Positions 48,480 through 60,376 of a stretch of DNA of 64,000 nt are shown in pieces. The position numbers and the translations under genes were made by a program. Below the pieces are notes generated by a model. It made no database searches. It was not told the origin of the DNA and saw nothing but the letters and a program-made list of their open reading frames with translations. Numbering within the stretch: position 1 is the first letter of the stretch; each line of letters starts with the position of its first letter. This DNA is from Eonycteris spelaea. Taxonomy: Eukaryota > Chordata > Mammalia > Chiroptera > Pteropodidae. The DNA lies in NCBI GenBank assembly GCA_003508835.1, contig PUFA01000680.1:1-64000 (forward strand), given 5' to 3'.

Positions 48480-49400
48480 TCAGAGATGACGGACCCAACT
48501 CATGGGCAGCTGGCTAATGGATGCAGAAGGAGAATGAAATAACAAGAAAAGAGTGAGGAATGTGGTCCCTCGGTTCTCGTTATCTGAAATACCCACAATG
48601 AATTTAAAAGAGAGTGCTGGGTCAGATCAGGACACCAACCAACCTCAAACTTTGATTGGTCTGAGTTATGGTGACTTGTTTCAAAGTTTCCTCCAAAGAA
48701 ATAAAATTATGTTGGACAACAGAGATTATATCTAAGACCTCTGGTCACCTAAAAGTAGTACAGGTAGCGGGGGAGGCAAAATCAGGATATTGCTAAAACT
48801 GGAAAGTACAGGGCGAAAAAGTTTCCTATTTTGTGGACTGGGATCATCAGCTTACTGTGATCCCTTCCTAAAATGGATTGTGAGAGTGACCAATTGGGGA
48901 CAATGTCTTTGGATTTCAATGCTGAAGAGGAGAAGAGCATGAGAACCAGCACGGTAATCACATCTCGCTCTGTAACAATGGCAGATGGCTATGCATCATC
49001 CCGACACACCACGGGCTGTTCCTGAGGGAGCAGCAAGCAGAACTGCAGAAAACGCACAGCAGAGGCTGCTTGTTCTGAGGAGGGGGACTGCCTTAATCCC
49101 CTCTAAATGCCACGTAGGCCATCCCAGACGAAGCAACCGATGTGCTTAGCACACAAGCCATGCTGAACTGACTTTAAAATGATCACAATACTAATTCACC
49201 TAATAGTCCCTGTCCTGGGGCATGGTACATGCTGTGATCAAGGGGCCCCTTTGCACGGCCACAGCATGTGCCCTTGTAAGGGCAAAATCCAGCAACGGTC
49301 CAAAACGACTTGTCAGATTTTTCCATACAGTTTTCCTCTTACGAATAGTATAGATGCTTATAAAATACAGATTAATCAAACAAGATTGTTGAAACGGAAA
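48480..49400. other. No gene seen
   Basis: Unique non-coding DNA between two LTRs. Short ORFs lack support. Confidence 0.5.
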
Positions 49401-49415
49401 GTCAAGATACTGATC

Positions 49416-49841
49416 TGTCGGGAGCCATGAGACACCAAAGAAGTCACATAGCTGATAGCCATAAAGCAGCTGCTGAGACTGCTTAAACAATGGTTCAAGG
49501 AAGCAGGGATTTGAGTTAAACATTACTGACCCTGGAGGGGAGGTTTGCCTCCTAAAGAAACCCTTTTAAATTAGTGGAATGTTTTACAGCCCAGAAAGCA
49601 AGGATGTTTGTACCCTGAGGGAAGGATGTATAGAAACTTATGTAAATGCCAGCATTCCTATGGTAATGTACTCTGTGCTTTGCTATTGTGTTCAAAAAGA
49701 TATATAAAGGCTATGCTAAATAAACTCCAGGCTGCAGCATTGACCGTGTTCCCTCCGGAAAGTTCTTTCCTGTCTTCTTTTTTCTTAGGCTTCACCCCCC
49801 TCTTTCAGGTGCTATTCGACTTTAGCCAGCTGGCTCTGGCA
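49416..49841 (+). mobile_element. Solo LTR with perfect 6-bp target duplication
   Basis: 426 bp, TGTCGGGAGCC ... GGCTCTGGCA. CTGATC is present on both sides (49,410-49,415 and 49,842-49,847). TATA box TATATAAA at 49,702-49,709 and AATAAA at 49,719-49,724, so the signal lies very close behind the TATA box, as in class II elements with very short R. A different family from the 31.7- and 47.8-kb LTRs. The undamaged duplication suggests a relatively young insertion. Confidence 0.9.
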
Positions 49842-49849
49842 CTGATCTC

Positions 49850-50360
49850 AGAAGAATAAAAATATTTACATGGTTTTAAAACAATGGAATGAATTAAGCA
49901 GACACTCATGGGTTCAAATAACGACGCCAGTGAACACTATCAAGAGATAAGGGGGCCAATGGGACCATGAAAGGATCTCTCAGCATTAAAGTGTACCAAA
50001 CAAGTCTGTCCACTCTATTCAACCTAGTTGGAAAGAACTTTAAAAGCCAGGAGGCAAAAATTACAATGAAGAACCCAATCTGGAATCAGCAGGCACAAAT
50101 TCTCCCACTGGGTCTGCCGATGGCTTCTCGAGCTTCTTCTTACTTTCCTCCTGGGTTCCACAAACTCCATCACCACCTTCCTCCTGTGACCATGAAAGGT
50201 ATGAGTATTCACTCCCTAGGGAAATGTACTCAGGGCGCCTTTCACTGGCTTGCCCACAGTGTTACCATCCTCTTGTCTCTACTTTCAGAGTCCCAAGCAA
50301 TAAATGAAACATCAGGATTTATTATTTCGGATTTTTTGAAGTGACAATAAGTAACTTAGG
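49850..50360. other. No gene supported
   Basis: A 125-codon plus ORF at 49,967-50,344 has no recognisable domain. Its middle has weak LTR-like character ('cacaaactccatcaccacct'). Confidence 0.4.
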
Positions 50361-50368
50361 AAACAATG

Positions 50369-50844
50369 TGTAATGCCCTGGTTTGGAACTCCATGAGCCA
50401 AGAAGGAAACTGGCACCGATGCAAGCGCAAGAGGGAGTTTACTGACAAACTCGAGTTTGGACCCCACTTGTTCACTGACGCAGCAGTGGTTGAGAGGAGC
50501 CCGGCCGAGGGCTGGGACCTAATTTAAAGGGTAAAACCGCAAGCCTTGGGGAGATGTCTTGGCGTTACCTGATTGGGGGTTAGGTTGACCTTTAAAGGGA
50601 TTGGATGGTAGGTTGTTGGGTCTGCGTGCAAAAGGGGGTCGTGTGCAGTTGGGGCTGCGTATAGAGGGGGCCATGCGCAGAAAGGGCCAAGTGCAGAAGG
50701 TGCCGGGTGCAGTAATCAGACTATGTGCAGGAGGAAATAAGGGTGGGGGTGCCTTAAGGGCTCACCGATTAGCTGGCTTGGCTGGTTTGGCCAGGTGGTA
50801 AGGCATTGTTCTTGACCACTGGCCTTTGGGGAATTTTTCTTACA
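50369..50844 (-). mobile_element. Solo LTR, class I (ERV1, gammaretrovirus-like)
   Basis: Minus strand begins TGTAAGAAAAATTCC and ends GGGCATTACA. It has a U3 repeat-rich 'tgcgcatggcc' area, 'cggccgggctcctctc' near the R start and 'gtttgtcagtaaactccctc', in which AGTAAA stands for the polyadenylation signal. I could not find matching target duplications. Confidence 0.7.
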
Positions 50845-51266
50845 ATTCATCTTGAGGTCACTCAGAAAAATGGAATCTTTCCAGTCTTTCAAATGGAGAA
50901 TGCACTCAGGTTTTTACCTTACATTTTTTGTCCCATGCAACAAATGTTCAAAGTTCTTCTATTTTCTTAAATGGTTCCTCTTCTCTTTGTTGAGGAGATT
51001 TGGCTGGAGTAGGGAAAGAAAAGAGCAAGTCATGTGGGAAAGATAATTTTAAATAGTATATAGCAAGAAAAGATGTTCAAACGCAGCACGTTCAAAGCCA
51101 GGACACAGTTCCTCTTTCTATGATGTCATTAAAAGTGGGGAAAAACAAATCAAACTTTTACACACATTTCATTTCTCTGTCTGATTTCATATCTCCCTTC
51201 CTCAGTCTCACACAACTGTTCCCAGAAATCCCCTACCACTGGATCCGATCTGACATTGACACCTAC

Positions 51267-51316
51267 CTGGATCATCTTCCTCACTGCTGAAGTCAGAGAT
51301 GTTCTCAACAGCAAAT
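51267..51316 (-). CDS. Possible acidic exon (50 nt)
   Basis: Minus strand: polypyrimidine 'ttgctcttttttgtttctgaag|' then 50 nt then '|gtaggtgtc'. Phase 2 to 1 reading is FAVENISDFSSEEDDP plus one base, acidic like the A and C cassettes and leaving at phase 1 as they do. Single copy, no relative in the window, so it may be a unique exon of the same gene or chance. Confidence 0.3.
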
Positions 51317-51319
51317 CTT

Positions 51320-52110
51320 CAGAAACAAAAAAGAGCAATAAAGTTATTCACAAGAGAGTCTACCAATTTACCTAGCTTCACTTGAGCCTATGGAGAGTCA
51401 CATGGCCTACCTAATCATTTTCATTTCAGACCTTCCCTGGGCTCTGTGGGGTCAGAGCCTGAACAAGACATTGATCACACTTGCAAACCTTCAAATCAGA
51501 GAAACGCTGAAGCAATCACCTTTCACCTTCTCACCTCTGGCCCAACATTGTTCCAAAGTAATCAACCAGAATTTCCAACTGTTATAGACACAATTGAATG
51601 TGGTTAGTGTTTTATTTATTTTCATTCACTGAGTAAATAAATAATCAAGTTTCATTCATTAAAAACAGCCACATCTGGCCACTGTCTGCCATACTGGAGA
51701 GAGCAACTCAAGAGTTCAATAATGTGGAAGGTGTATCCTCCCTTCCCCTGCTGGTCACTGCAGAGTAGTTTGCGGGACTGATCTATTCATTATCATGTGT
51801 CGACTTCATGTACTCATGGGTTCTGCCACACATATTACTTGAGGCTCCGGCATTGTTAAAACATGGTCAAAACCAGATACTAGAGCATTCCAGGCAGCAG
51901 GCCCACGTGGAAGCAAAGGTGAAGGGCATGGCTAGCACACTTGTGCTAGACAGAATCAGTGGGTGCTGGGACGCTTCACTTCTCACTCTTCTCCCCTTTC
52001 TGAGCCATGACTCTGGAATAGAGCCTGGGAAGGCAGTGGGAAAGGCCCCAAAGAAAATGGAAAACTTGTACATTGAAAAATAGGATTAAAGACCACTCAA
52101 CTAATTGGAG
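51320..52110. other. No gene seen
   Basis: ORFs on both strands without support. Confidence 0.45.
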
Positions 52111-52114
52111 TGAA

Positions 52115-53480
52115 ATACTGTGTTCACGGGTTGGAAGAGTTGATACTGTTAACATTTCCGTAAAAGCCAAAGGATCCACAGATTCTTGCTGACATACCAA
52201 CATCTCAATGCCACCTTTATAGAAGAGAAAAAATCCTACAAAACATATGGAACCACAAAGCCTCCCAGTAATCAAAACTGTCTTGACAACAAGAAACAAA
52301 GATGAAGGCTCCACACTTCCTGACGACAAAACACAAGACAAAGCTTCCGTAATCAAAACAGCATGGCAGCGGCATTAAAAACAGCAGACAGATCAGTGGC
52401 AAAGCATTTGACAGTGCCAAATGATCTTTCAGAAAGGTGTCAGGTCAACACAAAGGAGAAAGGGTAGTCTCTTCAACAATCAAGACAATGAAAAGACACC
52501 TAGAGAATGTAAAAAAAATTGCAAACCTCATATCTGAGTAGGGGCTAATATTTAAAACATATACAGAAAGCTAACATTCAATTGCAAAAGAAAACAAACT
52601 AACTAACAAAAAAACAGCAAAGAACCAAATAAAAAATGGCCAAAGACTTGAAAAGATATTTCTCCAAGAAAGCATACATGGTCCACACAGCTATGAAAGG
52701 CGCCCAACATCACTAATCATCAAGGAAATGCACATCAAAGAGACCATGAAATAGTGCCTCTCTCCTGTCAGAATGCACATTGTCCAAAAGAAAAAAAGGA
52801 GATACCAGATATTGGTGAGGAGTTTGAGAAACTGCAACCTTTGTACACTGTTTGGTGGAACGTAAAATGGTGCCGTCATCATGCAGAACAGTATTGAGGT
52901 TCCTCAAAATTTTACAAATAGAACTACGATGTGATCCAGCAATCACGCTGTTGCTATGCATCCCATGGAAATTAAATCAGAGCCACAAGGAGGCTACTGC
53001 ATTGCAGTGTTATTCACAATAGCCCAGATCTGGAAACAGCCCCGTGTCCATCGACGGATGAAGGACGAATGGGTAACAAAACTATGGCATATACATTCAA
53101 TGGAATATTATTCATCTTTAAAAACCAAAGAAATCCTGCCATTGGCAGCACCAAGAATTAACCTGGAGGACATTATTCTAAGTGAAATTAGCAGGTCAGA
53201 GAGAAAAAAAATACTGTATGATTCCACTTAGATGAGTATCTAAATTTGTCAAGTCATAGAAGCAGCGTAGAAGGCTGGTTGCAGAGAATGGGGGGAAGTG
53301 GGAATGGAGCTATGTCAACAGGCCGACAGTTTTGGTCATGTGAGTTGAACAAGTTTCAGAGATTTACCTTGCGACAACATGCATACAGTTATTGATTCTG
53401 TTCTGTGTACTGAATCGGGTTTAGAGGTTTGATTTCATGCTGTGTGCTTATTGTACAAAAAAAATGAGAAGGAAATAGAA
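52115..53480 (+). mobile_element. L1 ORF2 3' half and 3' UTR
   Basis: Sense L1: 'atggaaccacaaagcctccc', 'aatggccaaagacttgaaaa', 'tccagcaatcacgctgttgc', 'tattcacaatagcccagatc', 'ggcatatacattcaatggaa' and 'gaaattagcaggtcagagag'. Many frameshifts. The 91-codon ORF at 52,956-53,231 is a remnant of the ORF2 C-terminal part. Confidence 0.9.
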
Positions 53481-53489
53481 AGCAAAAGT

Positions 53490-54912
53490 GAAAGAAAAAA
53501 TAAAAGAGAGAAAGGAATATTGTGGGGGCTGCTAGGAAGGGAGAAAAAAAAGGCAGGTTCCAAGAGAGGGAGGGAAGGAGAAAGGGCCTGTTTGTCACAA
53601 GGCAGATAGGGGAGACCATAGGACAGGAGAAAAGCTCCTCTCTCCAGGTTTAGGGAAGGTGGGTCTATACTGTGTTAGCTCCAGCAAGATAGCCCTGTCC
53701 TTTCTCATTCCCATTTAAGACATGTTCAAATGTCATCCTCAGTCTGGGCCAGGCTGGGTTCAGGGAATTGCGCTATTCTGCCTGTCCTGATCTTGAAGCC
53801 ACCACTTGGTCACCACAGAGCCTGGGTGCCCTTCCTGTGTCTTTCTGTTCCTCTAAGTTGTTTCCCTTTCAAGGTCAGGCCCACGCCTCTCGGAGCTGTC
53901 CTTGCAGTTGGAATCCACTGGTGGCTGCCTCTGATTTCATGGAGACCAGGTGGTGCCAGCCCTCATTTTAACATTGAATCACACCCACTAGGGTGCCCTT
54001 CAACTCCACTGAGAAGCTGTGATCTAAAGATTAACGATTTCTAGGACAACCCTGTCTCAAGGAGACAGGTTCAGGGATAAACTATTGACATTTTACATTT
54101 CAGCAGCTTCAGTTTTGCTTAGTGAGAAAAAAATGGAAAACTACAGGGCAATGAATTTCTACTACATTCATAATTCTCACAGGTGTCCTGGTCCAAAGAA
54201 AACTCAAACCATCACTTGGCTCATTTTAAATGATATTGACTTAATCCAACTTCCTGGACTGACTTCTTACAAAGCCCTCCAGAAAAAACCATGACCCTAT
54301 ATCACTGTGGGTTCCCAAGCACATGAGAAGTGATGCTCCTGTCACACTGCGGAGCTTCTCTGTCCCACCTCGCAGTGCACAATGTCCCTTTTGTCCTCCT
54401 TTAATGGTAGCCCAGTGCCACCCTGACAATCCTGAAGACCTCTCAGTTTCTTGCCCAGCACACGAAGTCCATAGCTCCGAGAAGTGACAGAGACAGATGA
54501 CACTGTGCATTTTAGCAAGAGTGTCTGAAGTAAATATTAGACCTCTTTGCAGAAAGTCACAGTGAATTGCCCCCAAATATGCCTGGAGGCTCATCCTGGT
54601 GAGGGGTGATATTCTGTACTAAAAGAATATTTTTATGGCATGGTGACAGAGATTCTAAAACATGGTTTATCCATTAATAAGCTAGGGAACATCATCCTGG
54701 CCAGTAATGGAATTTGGTTCACATTAACTGAGGTATATTCGTGCCATACAATAAATGCATACATTTATATTTTGCAAGGTGATTAATATATACACTTAGG
54801 TCCCTATCCATTCATGATGCCATGTTGAGGGGAATGTTTATTAGCAAGCTGACCTCAGCAACTGTGGTCTTACAGTAACATAAATCAACAGAAACACGCA
54901 AATCACAAAACA

Positions 54913-54946
<34 letters not shown>

Positions 54947-55060
54947 AGAATCACACCACATGGATTCACATGTACACACACTCTCAGCCATGCACACAAA
55001 CCTACACCTCCTCACTGGACAAAGATCATGACCACAGTTCTTTACCTAGAAAATCAGTTT
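53490..55060. other. No gene seen
   Basis: Mixed non-coding DNA with a purine-rich run near 53.5 kb. Contains the CA microsatellite below. Confidence 0.45.
54914..54944. repeat. (CA)n microsatellite
   Basis: Perfect CA run, about 15 units. Confidence 0.95.
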
Positions 55061-55198
55061 CTGTGACCACATCTCCGATTCTCATTGCCAGCAGGAAGCT
55101 GGAATCAAAGGGGGTCTCCACACCAAAGCCAGCAAAACACCACCCCTTTCTTAGTTTCTAGATTTTTCCTCAGAAAATGAGGATTATAGAATACATAC

Positions 55199-55223
55199 CC
55201 TCTTCAAGGGCAAGAGGAATCAC
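55199..55223 (-). CDS. A-type microexon (25 nt), alpha unit, block B
   Basis: Acceptor '...tttgcag|', donor '|gtatgtatt', 25 nt. Phase 0 reading: VIPLALEE plus one base. It lies 450 bp 3' (minus strand) of an intact B exon. This is one of two B/A pairs in the window in which both members keep splice sites and frame. Confidence 0.45.
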
Positions 55224-55673
55224 CTGCAAAGACATAAAATACGATGAGGGTCACATCCTGCAGGGTCCTGTTGGCACAGGCCCTTGCTTAACTCGCTTAT
55301 GTTAGAAAACGCTGGCAGTGTCAGTGGAACTCACCAGCAAGAACAGGACAAAACTATTCAGGTCGAAGGGCACGAACTGTCCTGGGGATCCCTCTCCCAA
55401 GGCCATTTTGGGTGGGCAATTACAAACTTCTCTTCCAAGGGGGAAACACTGCTAAGACAAAACAGCTCCCTCCCGTACGGTTTGTAGCTGCTGCTGTCAT
55501 TTTTAAGGCCCTTTAGGATCAAATATCTCTTGGTGTTAGACTCACTCTTGACACTCTTGCCACCAAGTAAATGTCTGTATCATCTGGAATGTACAGTTCA
55601 GTTTTTATCTCTTAATTATACAGAAACAGTAAAAATCCCCATTTCTATTGCAAGGGAAGTGGGATGAGCTGAC

Positions 55674-55744
55674 CTTGGTGATGGATGTCCCCTTGGGATC
55701 TGCCCTCTCACTGGGAGGCTCTTCCTGCAGGCCCTGGGGCGGAT
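55674..55744 (-). CDS. B-type exon (71 nt), alpha unit, block B
   Basis: Acceptor '...cctcacag|', donor '|gtcagctc', 71 nt, open in phase 1: PPQGLQEEPPSERADPKGTS then ITK. Pairs in phase with the A exon at 55,199-55,223, giving a 96-nt module of 32 residues. Pro/Glu-rich and likely disordered. Homologue at 8,970-9,034. Confidence 0.45.
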
Positions 55745-56679
55745 CTGTGAGGACACAGAGCAACTGTCAGTCTTGGTGCTGCTGCTTATGAAGGACTAGG
55801 GAGCTCTGCTAAGTGGGGACGAGAGAGCACCGATGAGGGTGGTGGGAATGTATGACTGAACAGCTGCCGAGTCTCCTCCTAGCTCGAGGAAGACAGGCCA
55901 AGGAGAGGAGCAGAAAGAAAAAAAAATGTGCCTTTTGCTTTCTCAAAGGAACCTAATCAGTGGGAAACACTCACTCAAACAAAGAATAAACACGACAGTC
56001 ATCTGTTTCAAAGACAGGGGCCTGACCCCTTCTGCCTGTTTTGAAATTCCACTAAATTGCCAAAGGTCTTTGTGATTTCCTCCAAAACCACTTCTTCCTG
56101 CATAATCTACACATATTAATACTGTGTTCACCAAAACTCTTCTGTAAGGCTTTTACTTGATGCAAAGCAACATTATTAGGGATATAAGTCACGTCTACAT
56201 AAACTGCCCTATTATATTTATTCACTCATCTTTTTCATTAAGTGAATAAAATACAGAAGATCTGGAAACAGTGACATCCCATTCTGTAGCATTGATGCCG
56301 TCATCTGTGATCATCTCCTCCCTGTCATTTTTTTCTATATAGTCTGTGTTTTTTTGTGTCATTGGATCAGTGTCTGTCCACACTCACACAGGCCTTGGAT
56401 GGTAGGACACTTATTTACATGGGAAAGTCATGGTGGGCACAGTCTCTGTCTATCACAGCTGTGCAGGAGGTTTGCAACGAGGGGGACTCCCTCAGGTTTA
56501 TGCTGAGTTCTCACTTGCCACCGTTTTTTGGGTATGTGCTGACAGGGTTTACGTGTTTCTGTGGTTTGCTTGTGTCCATCTCTTTGATTTTTAACTCTTT
56601 GGGACAGATGCTGAATGGTGACCCAAGCACTGACAGGTACTGACTCAGATAGCTCATCGTAGGGCCTCTCACGTCTTAC

Positions 56680-56750
56680 AATCTCTGTGCTGACCCACGC
56701 CATGTGAACCTTATATATGCCTTTTATGCCAATGACTATGCCAAAGTCTG
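56680..56750 (-). CDS. D-type exon (71 nt), block B
   Basis: Acceptor '...tttaacag|', donor '|gtaagacg', 71 nt, open in phase 1: DFGIVIGIKGIYKVHMAWVS then TEI. Same length and phase as 9,971-10,041. Unknown fold. Confidence 0.45.
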
Positions 56751-57479
56751 CTGTTAAAGTCACAAACAGCTGCCCTGGTCTATGTGACCAGTGAAAATAT
56801 CTACTCTTGATAGGCAACATTTGGGAGCTGTGAAGACACTAACACTCCCAGCCTTGTCCAGATTTGCTGGAACTCCCTTGCTCTGTGACTAATGAACCCG
56901 TGGCTGAGTGGTGATTGCCTGTCAGTGGTCCAGAGCATCAACATAGGGACCCACGCTGGGTTCACATGTTGTCTGCTCCACATAGGAGGTCAGGAGCTTG
57001 GGCCATTCATCTCTGTTCTGCATCCATCTGAGGAGACGGAAATTTAAACAAGCCTGCAGACACAGCTGCGGAGGGAAGAACGACTTATGTACAGTGGTCT
57101 GTGAAGATGGGAATTTATATAGCAATTGAACTTGGGTAATATGCGGTGGAAGTGGGTAAAATCCTGAGGAAACACACCATGCACACATACTCGCATGCAC
57201 TATCACAGCAACACACACTCTACAAAAACACCCTCAAACCTCAAACACACAAACCCCACCACCTAAGAGTCATAACTGCTGCCAGGACGATAGACCTGGC
57301 CAGAATTCTTTCCTCTATGATCACTCCCTTCCATTACACCCCCAACCCTCATTCTCGGCAGGAACCCGTAATTGGGGCAGGGGTTGGGGGAGCGCTTCCA
57401 GACCAAATTGTCAGGAAAGCCCCACCATGGTCAGAACTTCAATTTAGCCTCAGCAAGTGAGTGATTCCATAGTACATAC

Positions 57480-57501
57480 ATTTTTCATCTTCTGTATTCT
57501 C
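57480..57501 (-). CDS. A-type microexon (22 nt), beta unit, block B
   Basis: Acceptor '...atggcag|', donor '|gtatgtact', 22 nt, ENTEDEK plus one base, phase 0 to 1. Follows the intact B exon at 57,976-58,046 by about 475 bp. Confidence 0.45.
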
Positions 57502-57975
57502 CTGCCATTAGAGAGAGAAACAAAAAACAGTGATAAGCACTTCATCCTGGACACTCTGCACAGGGCTTCTGTTCTCTTGATGTCTTTAGGATACCAGATG
57601 GGAAACAGTGCCTGAGTCAATGACCCCAAGAGAAAATGTACAGAATACCTGTAGGAAAGGTTTGATTCTTCATGGAAGGTCTCCGAGTATACTTGGGTTT
57701 GCAAATGCAAAACTCTTCTTCCAGGCGAAAACTTCTATGCAGAGGAAAATACCCTACCCTACATTGCATGACTAATGCTGATATTTTGAATGCCCACATG
57801 AATTCAGAATCACTCTGAATGACAAACATGCAAAAAAAATCACACTCGACAATTTCTTCACCAATCAAATTGCCTCTACCATCTGAAAGTTACATGTTCA
57901 CATCTGCATGTCTTAATTTTACTAGAAACAAAACAAATCAACATTTCTATCGCAAAGGAAGGAAGGCAAGCTTAC

Positions 57976-58046
57976 ATGCAGAATAGATGGGTCCTTCTCA
58001 GTGGCCCTGTCTCCAGAAGACATGTCTACCACGACATCCGGGGTGG
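57976..58046 (-). CDS. B-type exon (71 nt), beta unit, block B
   Basis: Acceptor '...ttccatag|', donor '|gtaagctt' (good), 71 nt, open in phase 1: TPDVVVDMSSGDRATEKDPS-like start, then ILH. Its relative at 31.65-32.43 kb is split by a solo LTR, which makes this the undisturbed reference copy. Confidence 0.45.
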
Positions 58047-59019
58047 CTATGGAAACACAGAGCAACTGTCAGGCATTGGCGATGCGGCTCAGGACATGCT
58101 CAGGGAGTTTTGCCTGATGTGGACTTTGGACGGGAGGGTAGGGAGTGGATGATCGATTGGTACAAACTGAGCTGATCGGCAAGGGCGTTGACCTGGGTGG
58201 ATGAAGGAAGGCACACAAGGGAACCGAAGAAATGGAGAAACACAGCCCTTGGCTTTCTAGCTAAGGGGAAACCAATCCTTGTAAAATGGTCAATCTAACA
58301 GAATAAACACTAAAATGCATGCTCTGATTTAACAAGAGTCTTCAACTTTTGTATGGTTTTGAGATTCAACTAAATTGCCATCGTCTTTTTTCCTTCTTCC
58401 AAAATCAATTCTTCTGGCAGAATTACAGATGCTGCTATTACATTTAGTGTCTCTTCTGTAAGATTTTTGTCCTTGAAGAAAAGCAAACAGATTGGAGGAC
58501 CGAACTCAAGTCTAGGAAAAGTATCTCATGAGATTTACTCGCTAATCATTTTTTATGAACAAAATCAAATGCAGAAGATTTGAAAATACTGAAATGCCAT
58601 GGTTTAAAACAGTCACTATCGACCCTGTGCTATTTTCCTCCCATTGTTTTTCCAAGAGAGTGTGCATGCACTTAAGAGTCAGTGGCTGTCCATACTCACG
58701 CTGCCCATGGACAGTGGGACGGTTCCTCGCACAGAGGAGGCTGGAGGAAGCAATGCCGCTCTCTACCCCAGCAGAGTAGAAGATGCGCGGCAAGGCTGAG
58801 GGGCGCCCGGGTCTCCACCAGGACAAATCTGAGTGCTGACTTGCCACGGTCCTTGTGTAGGTGTTTGCAGGATTTGTGAGCTTTGGGGGTTTATTGTGAT
58901 GTTATCTCCCTGACTCTTAACTGCTCTGAAACAGGGGCTGGGGAGGAAGCCCAGCAGTGACAGATGATGATGGGCATTGTCCTCACACCCCTTTCAACCT
59001 CTCAGCTGCCCAGGAGCAT

Positions 59020-59100
59020 GTGGGCCCACCACATGCCTTTCACACCAATGATTACGCCACGGCCAGCTCATGCACCTGTGGCTGCCCTGGGCTATGTGAC
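59020..59100 (-). pseudogene. D-type exon relic, beta unit, block B
   Basis: Aligns codon by codon to the 71-nt D exons (GRGVIIGVKGMWWAHMLLGS) but ends in TGA. The acceptor is 'gcatgag' and no GT donor is in place. Confidence 0.45.
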
Positions 59101-59773
59101 ACTGAGGACATCTTCTCAAGATGGGCTGTGTGGGGGAGCTGTGTAGGCACTAGCACTTCCAGGCATGATCATAGACGCCGGCACTTTGTTGTGGTCACTG
59201 ATAATCTTGTACCTTAGTTGTGAGGGCAGGTCAGTGGTACAGAGCATGAACATAGGGACAAACGATTAGGTTCAGATTTGGATCTTCTGTAAGGAAGTTC
59301 AGTGCCTGGGCCATTCATCTCTGCTCCACCTCCACATGAAGAGGGGGAATATTAAGTGACCTTCACAAACAGCCAGGGGGAAGAAAGAGTTAATTAAGGA
59401 AAGTGTACAGTGGTGGGGAGCCCCTTTTGAAAAGTAGACACATGTATTGTGCTGTGTGAGTAGTAGTAAACTCTCCTGAGGACACACAGGCACCCATACA
59501 CATTCATATATTCACAATCACACCACACACACATTTATAAACACCACACCAAAACAAACACACAAATCGCAACATGACATATCATTGTTTCCACGGACTA
59601 TAAACTTTCCAGAGTTATTTCCTAAAATATCTGGTGGTTTCACCACATGCCTAACCCTCATTCTCAGTAGGATCATTAAATCCCAGAGACTTCCAACCAA
59701 ACTGGCAAGAAAGTCCCACCTTCTTTAGCACCCCACTCTATCCTCAGCAAGTGAGTGATTACACAATCTGCAC

Positions 59774-59798
59774 ATTGTTCATCAGGTCCATCGTCCGT
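59774..59798 (-). CDS. A-type microexon (25 nt), gamma unit, block B
   Basis: Acceptor '...attacag|', donor '|gtgcagatt' (weaker than the other copies), 25 nt, TDDGPDEQ plus one base. Its B partner at 60.3 kb has a frame shift. Confidence 0.35.
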
Positions 59799-60258
59799 CT
59801 GTAATGGGAGAAAGAAAAACACTGTGAGGGTCATATACCCGGACACTGTTCACCCAGACGTTCTATTCTCTTGATGACTTTAGGACACCCATTGATAAAC
59901 AGTGCCTAAGTCATCGACCCCAAGACAAAACGTACAGAATACCTGTGGGAAAGGTTTGAGCTCTTCATGGAAACAGCCTCAAGTCCCTTTGAATTGGCAA
60001 TTACAAAATTCTTTTCTCAAGGAAGAAATCGTGATGCTAAGGATGCTTCTTGCAATGCTCCAGTCTGAAAGTAATGCTGTCCTTTTGAATGCTTTCTTGA
60101 ATCAGGTATCAGGTGGTCACAGACTCTAAGTCATCATTCTCTCAACTGTAGATTGTCATTATCATTTAGGAGGTGTGTGCTCACAGTTTTAGAACGTAAT
60201 TTTTTTGAAAAAGAAATAAAACAGCTTTTCCATTTCCAAGGTTGGAAGGCCTTCTTAC

Positions 60259-60376
60259 ATTGGCAGGAGATGGGACCGCCTCATTGAGACCTTCTCTTCT
60301 AAGCTCCTCCACCACAGTGTCAGGAAGCTCCCCCATATGGTATATGAAAGCTCTTCCAGAACCATGTCACAGGGAG
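60259..60376 (-). pseudogene. B-type exon with octad repeats, one-base shift
   Basis: Acceptor '...tccctag|', donor '|gtaagaagg', 118 nt (1 modulo 3, while the family is 2 modulo 3). Starts PCDMVLEELSYT, then the frame changes at 'ATATGGGGGAGC' and the EELPDTVVEELRR-like motif continues in the next frame. Relative of 11,220-11,380, with fewer repeats. Confidence 0.45.

Larger units (their letters stand above)
22734..60376 (-). other. Putative multi-exon gene or pseudogene locus built of cassettes
   Basis: Interpretive entry. If the cassette exons belong to one transcription unit, it runs from high to low coordinates. Successive B (71), A (22/25), D (71) and C (105) exons would encode a repetitive acidic ectodomain, ending with the transmembrane exon at 27.1 kb and possibly the tail exon at 22.8 kb. 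Phases agree (1-0, 0-1, 1-0, 1-1, 1-1), except that D exons need a phase-0 partner that I could not find next to them. Block A (7-20 kb) would be a second, partial gene. No first exon or promoter is visible, so the 5' end may lie beyond 64 kb. Many exons are dead, so the whole may be a pseudogene cluster. Confidence 0.35.

Noticed and set aside
8970..60376. Identification of the cassettes as SP100/SP140, butyrophilin, gasdermin, TSBP1 or casein exons
   Set aside because: Each has small exons or acidic linkers, but exon phase, length and residue motifs did not agree with what I know of those families.
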